Positions 5,271 to 7,308 of a stretch of DNA of 7,308 bases are shown here, in pieces. Source of the stretch: Hungatella sp. UBA3048 (GTDB taxonomy: Bacteria > Bacillota > Clostridia > Lachnospirales > Lachnospiraceae); NCBI GenBank assembly GCA_002367105.1, contig DFCS01000048.1, positions 238 to 7,545 of the forward strand, written 5' to 3'. The translations under genes were made by a program, and so were the position numbers. Each line of letters opens with the position of its first letter. Position 1 is the first letter of the stretch. The notes below the pieces were generated by a model. That model was not told the DNA's origin, made no database searches, and was given only the letters and a program-made list of their open reading frames with translations.

Positions 5271-7199
5271 TCAATTCAAATCTCTGATCCGATTCGTCCA
5301 GTGATGGGTTTTGCTTTCTCCCAAGGGGACCTTGTCCCTTCCGATCTGCCAAACGGAAAGTGCTGTATCCTTCATCTTCTTTTCAGGAACACCTTTTGCA
5401 ATAATAAGCTCCGGCCATACAAACGTGGTTTCCACAGCCTTTCCGTCAAAGCAGATTCTGGAATAAGGAGTGAAATTTTCTCCGTAGACCAGAACATTGG
5501 AATCATTGTACACCACATGGTCAATAACGATATCATCAATTCCCATTTTAAGGTTTGTGGACTGGTAAGGACTTTCTCCGCCGTACACTTCACGGCCTCC
5601 ATAAAGAATATCATATTCCAGAGTTTTCATATCCCTTAAATAACTTTCTTCTTCTGATTCAGGGGTACTGAAGTAATTCTGATGAAACCTCATCATAGTC
5701 CCCTCATGAATGTTAAGCATATCCAATACATGAGCCGCAAGCTGATAGGCCTCCACATTCTTTTTCTCCACAGGCAGATTCATGTTATTCCATATCACAT
5801 ATTCTGTTTGAAACAGGGAACGGTTCTTCATCTCATCCTCTGACCACTCAAATCCAGGTAAATGATCCCCGTACAAGACCAAAACAATAGGCTCCTTCCT
5901 GGTCCGCAGGGTGTTGACAAGAGAACGGATAAACTGATCCATCTCTCCGATCTGCTGGCAGTAATACTCAAAGTTTGGATATTTCCCATGCCCCTGAACG
6001 GAAATGGTATAGATAAAATCGGGACCTTCCGTAGAATCCAGTGTTCTGATGATCTCACCGGTGAGAATCTTGTCCTTGCACCAGCCCGTTGGATTCCTTT
6101 CTACGTTATTCATATATTCAATGGGGGTAAAGGTATCAAAGCCAAGCTGGGAAAACACCCGGTTCCTGTCATAAAAAGTTGCCTCGTTGTTATGGATCGC
6201 ATGGGAACTGTAACCTAAATTTTTTAGGTCAAAGGCCACGCTTTCGCAGGGAGTTTTCTTTAGCACGGTTTTATAGGGATACTCTCCTGGGCCGAAAAAA
6301 TCCAGATTCATGCCTGTAATCGTTTCAAACTCCGTATTTGCGGTACCTGCACCCACAGAGGGTACACTTAAATAGCCTCCCGGATAGCTCTGTTGAAGGT
6401 GATGGAAAAACGGGATGGGATCATAATTTACCGGATTGTTTTTCCATAAGGAAGGATCAAAAAAAGATTCCAGCTGAATCATGATCACATTTGGTTTTGT
6501 ATCCTCAGACAACGCATACGTATTCTCCGGAACCAGCTCCTCATCCCGGATCTCTTCCATTGTCTCGGTCCCATATCCCTCCGGCTTGGAAATTCCGGTG
6601 TTAAACAGGGAATTGGAAAAGCAGTATGGAAAACCATAGCTTTTAAAGGCCTCTCCGATATTACCGAAATGAACTGCCACAAGTCCCGTATTCATAGCGG
6701 CGCTTGTCAGTCCCAGCACAACCACTCCACTTATGGCTATAAGCCCTGTTCCAAAGCCGTACCGGACCTTTTCCTTAGAAACAGGCGCTTTGCGCCATAC
6801 TGCGGCTATAAATATAACTGCTGATATAATGCCGGCCCCAATAAAAATAATCTGCATCCAGGTAAAATAAACCGTGGCCAGGCTGACTGCATACTTTATC
6901 AGACGAAAATCTGCTGCAGTAAAGGGGGTGGTCCGGAAAATTAGCAGGATGCCGTTAACCACGCCCATAAAACACCATATCAACGATATGGTAATGCAGG
7001 CAAATGCCTTCCGCTTCGTCACAAATACAACGGTAAAGGGAAGGGCGATGATCAGAGTGTTCAATAGTAAAACCGGAAAGCTTCTCCATATATAAAAACC
7101 AAGGCTTGGCAGAGATTTTCTGCTGACCAGTTCAATAAAGACATTAATAATGGCAGCAAGTGCAAAAAGCCTTCCAAACCATTTGACATATAGTTTCAT
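5271..7199 (-). CDS. LTA synthase family membrane phosphotransferase with extra C-terminal domain
   Basis: The 642-residue protein has five predicted membrane helices (about 7-25, 41-61, 66-88, 116-136 and 148-169) and then an extracytoplasmic sulfatase-fold domain (about 235-510), the LtaS plan. Catalytic features seen are E244 (MIQLESFF), nucleophile T286 (GAGTANTEFE), H404 (SVQGHGKY) and D445-H446 (YGDHLPGF). These match the metal ligands, catalytic Thr and substrate His of Staphylococcus aureus LtaS; R345 in FYDRNRVF may be its substrate Arg. Known reaction: glycerophosphate moves from phosphatidylglycerol to a growing lipoteichoic acid chain, leaving diacylglycerol. Clostridial relatives may build another glycerophosphate-type polymer, so I give no gene symbol. 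Residues about 550-630 form an added beta-rich module (VYGENFTPYSRICFDG) resembling IPT/TIG Ig-like domains, absent from classical LtaS. The start ATG at 7197-7199 has GAGGT about 5 nt upstream. Confidence 0.92.
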   Translation of the reverse strand: MKLYVKWFGRLFALAAIINVFIELVSRKSLPSLGFYIWRSFPVLLLNTLIIALPFTVVFVTKRKAFACITISLIWCFMGVVNGILLIFRTTPFTAADFRLIKYAVSLATVYFTWMQIIFIGAGIISAVIFIAAVWRKAPVSKEKVRYGFGTGLIAISGVVVLGLTSAAMNTGLVAVHFGNIGEAFKSYGFPYCFSNSLFNTGISKPEGYGTETMEEIRDEELVPENTYALSEDTKPNVIMIQLESFFDPSLWKNNPVNYDPIPFFHHLQQSYPGGYLSVPSVGAGTANTEFETITGMNLDFFGPGEYPYKTVLKKTPCESVAFDLKNLGYSSHAIHNNEATFYDRNRVFSQLGFDTFTPIEYMNNVERNPTGWCKDKILTGEIIRTLDSTEGPDFIYTISVQGHGKYPNFEYYCQQIGEMDQFIRSLVNTLRTRKEPIVLVLYGDHLPGFEWSEDEMKNRSLFQTEYVIWNNMNLPVEKKNVEAYQLAAHVLDMLNIHEGTMMRFHQNYFSTPESEEESYLRDMKTLEYDILYGGREVYGGESPYQSTNLKMGIDDIVIDHVVYNDSNVLVYGENFTPYSRICFDGKAVETTFVWPELIIAKGVPEKKMKDTALSVWQIGRDKVPLGESKTHHWTNRIRDLN

Positions 7200-7308
7200 G
7201 ATATACCTCGTTGCAGCTTATTTCTTTACAGAGTCGGATTTAGTCTACCACATTTTACGGAAAATTTACATACTTTTTTAATCGGAAAATCGAGTAGGAG
7301 AACATTTC
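7200..7308. other. Upstream intergenic region, right window edge
   Basis: This AT-rich gap holds the ribosome binding site of the LtaS-like gene and its presumed promoter. The 8-mer CGGAAAAT occurs at 7258-7265 and 7283-7290, and the first copy is part of a small ATTTT-ACGG-AAAAT inverted repeat (7252-7265). AGGAG at 7296-7300 is followed by only 8 bases before the window ends, the spacing expected if a plus-strand gene starts just outside. No coding region can be supported within the gap. Confidence 0.4.
7242..7270 (-). promoter_or_regulatory. Weak candidate promoter of the LtaS-like gene
   Basis: On the minus strand, TAGACT (7242-7247) is preceded by TGG, an extended -10 feature, with TGTAAA (7265-7270) 17 nt upstream as a poor -35. 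An alternative -10, TAAAAT (7252-7257), has no acceptable -35. The upstream gap is AT-rich, as a promoter region should be, but the assignment is tentative. Confidence 0.25.

Noticed and set aside
1..7308. A defence, mobile or biosynthetic system spanning the window
   Set aside because: The genes have alternating orientation, are separated by terminators and have unrelated housekeeping or envelope roles; no transposase, integrase, nuclease-helicase, toxin or biosynthetic core enzyme is present.

Overview
The window looks like an ordinary chromosomal stretch from a low-to-mid-GC Gram-positive anaerobe of the class Clostridia. Lachnospiraceae is my best guess, from family resemblance only. The reasons are strong AGGAGG-type ribosome binding sites, TTGnnn-17-TATAAT promoters, an exosporium-type collagen-like protein, a two-domain Gram-positive cardiolipin synthase, an LtaS-type polymerase and a DUF362/ferredoxin protein. 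There is no RNA gene, insertion sequence, CRISPR array, phage gene or toxin-antitoxin pair.

Layout, left to right. (1) 1-829, plus strand: the 3' part of a collagen-like surface gene whose start lies left of the window. It has 46 uninterrupted Gly-X-Y triplets followed by a 135-residue globular C-terminal domain. The first 30 complete triplets form three 90-bp super-repeats. (2) 866-903: a perfect 16-bp hairpin flanked by A and T runs, acting as a shared terminator for two convergent genes. (3) 933-2483, minus: cardiolipin synthase (cls), with a clear promoter at 2530-2558 that is overlaid by a dyad. (4) 2594-2631: terminator of the next gene. (5) 2649-3932, minus: a PLP-dependent O-acetylhomoserine sulfhydrylase (metY type). 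(6) 3933-4079: divergent intergenic region with a near-consensus plus-strand promoter. (7) 4080-5186, plus: a DUF362 protein with two [4Fe-4S] motifs. (8) 5187-5270: convergent intergenic region with three hairpins in a row, the last a strong terminator. (9) 5271-7199, minus: an LTA-synthase-family membrane enzyme with an extra C-terminal beta-rich domain. (10) 7200-7308: upstream region of that gene. A Shine-Dalgarno-like AGGAG near the right edge hints at a divergent gene just outside.

Each gene seems to be its own transcription unit: orientations alternate, and every 3' end examined carries its own or a shared hairpin. There is therefore no sign of one operon or a single multi-gene system. 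Functionally, two genes use phosphatidylglycerol (Cls condenses it to cardiolipin; LtaS-type enzymes strip glycerophosphate from it). The collagen-like protein is probably on the spore or cell surface. The sulfhydrylase serves methionine/sulfur assimilation, and the DUF362 protein is a probable redox protein of unknown role. The points most worth a second look are the 90-bp super-repeat, the dyad over the cls promoter, the C-terminal extension of the LtaS-like protein and the atypical first cluster motif of the DUF362 protein. I did not find a convincing new biological system here.
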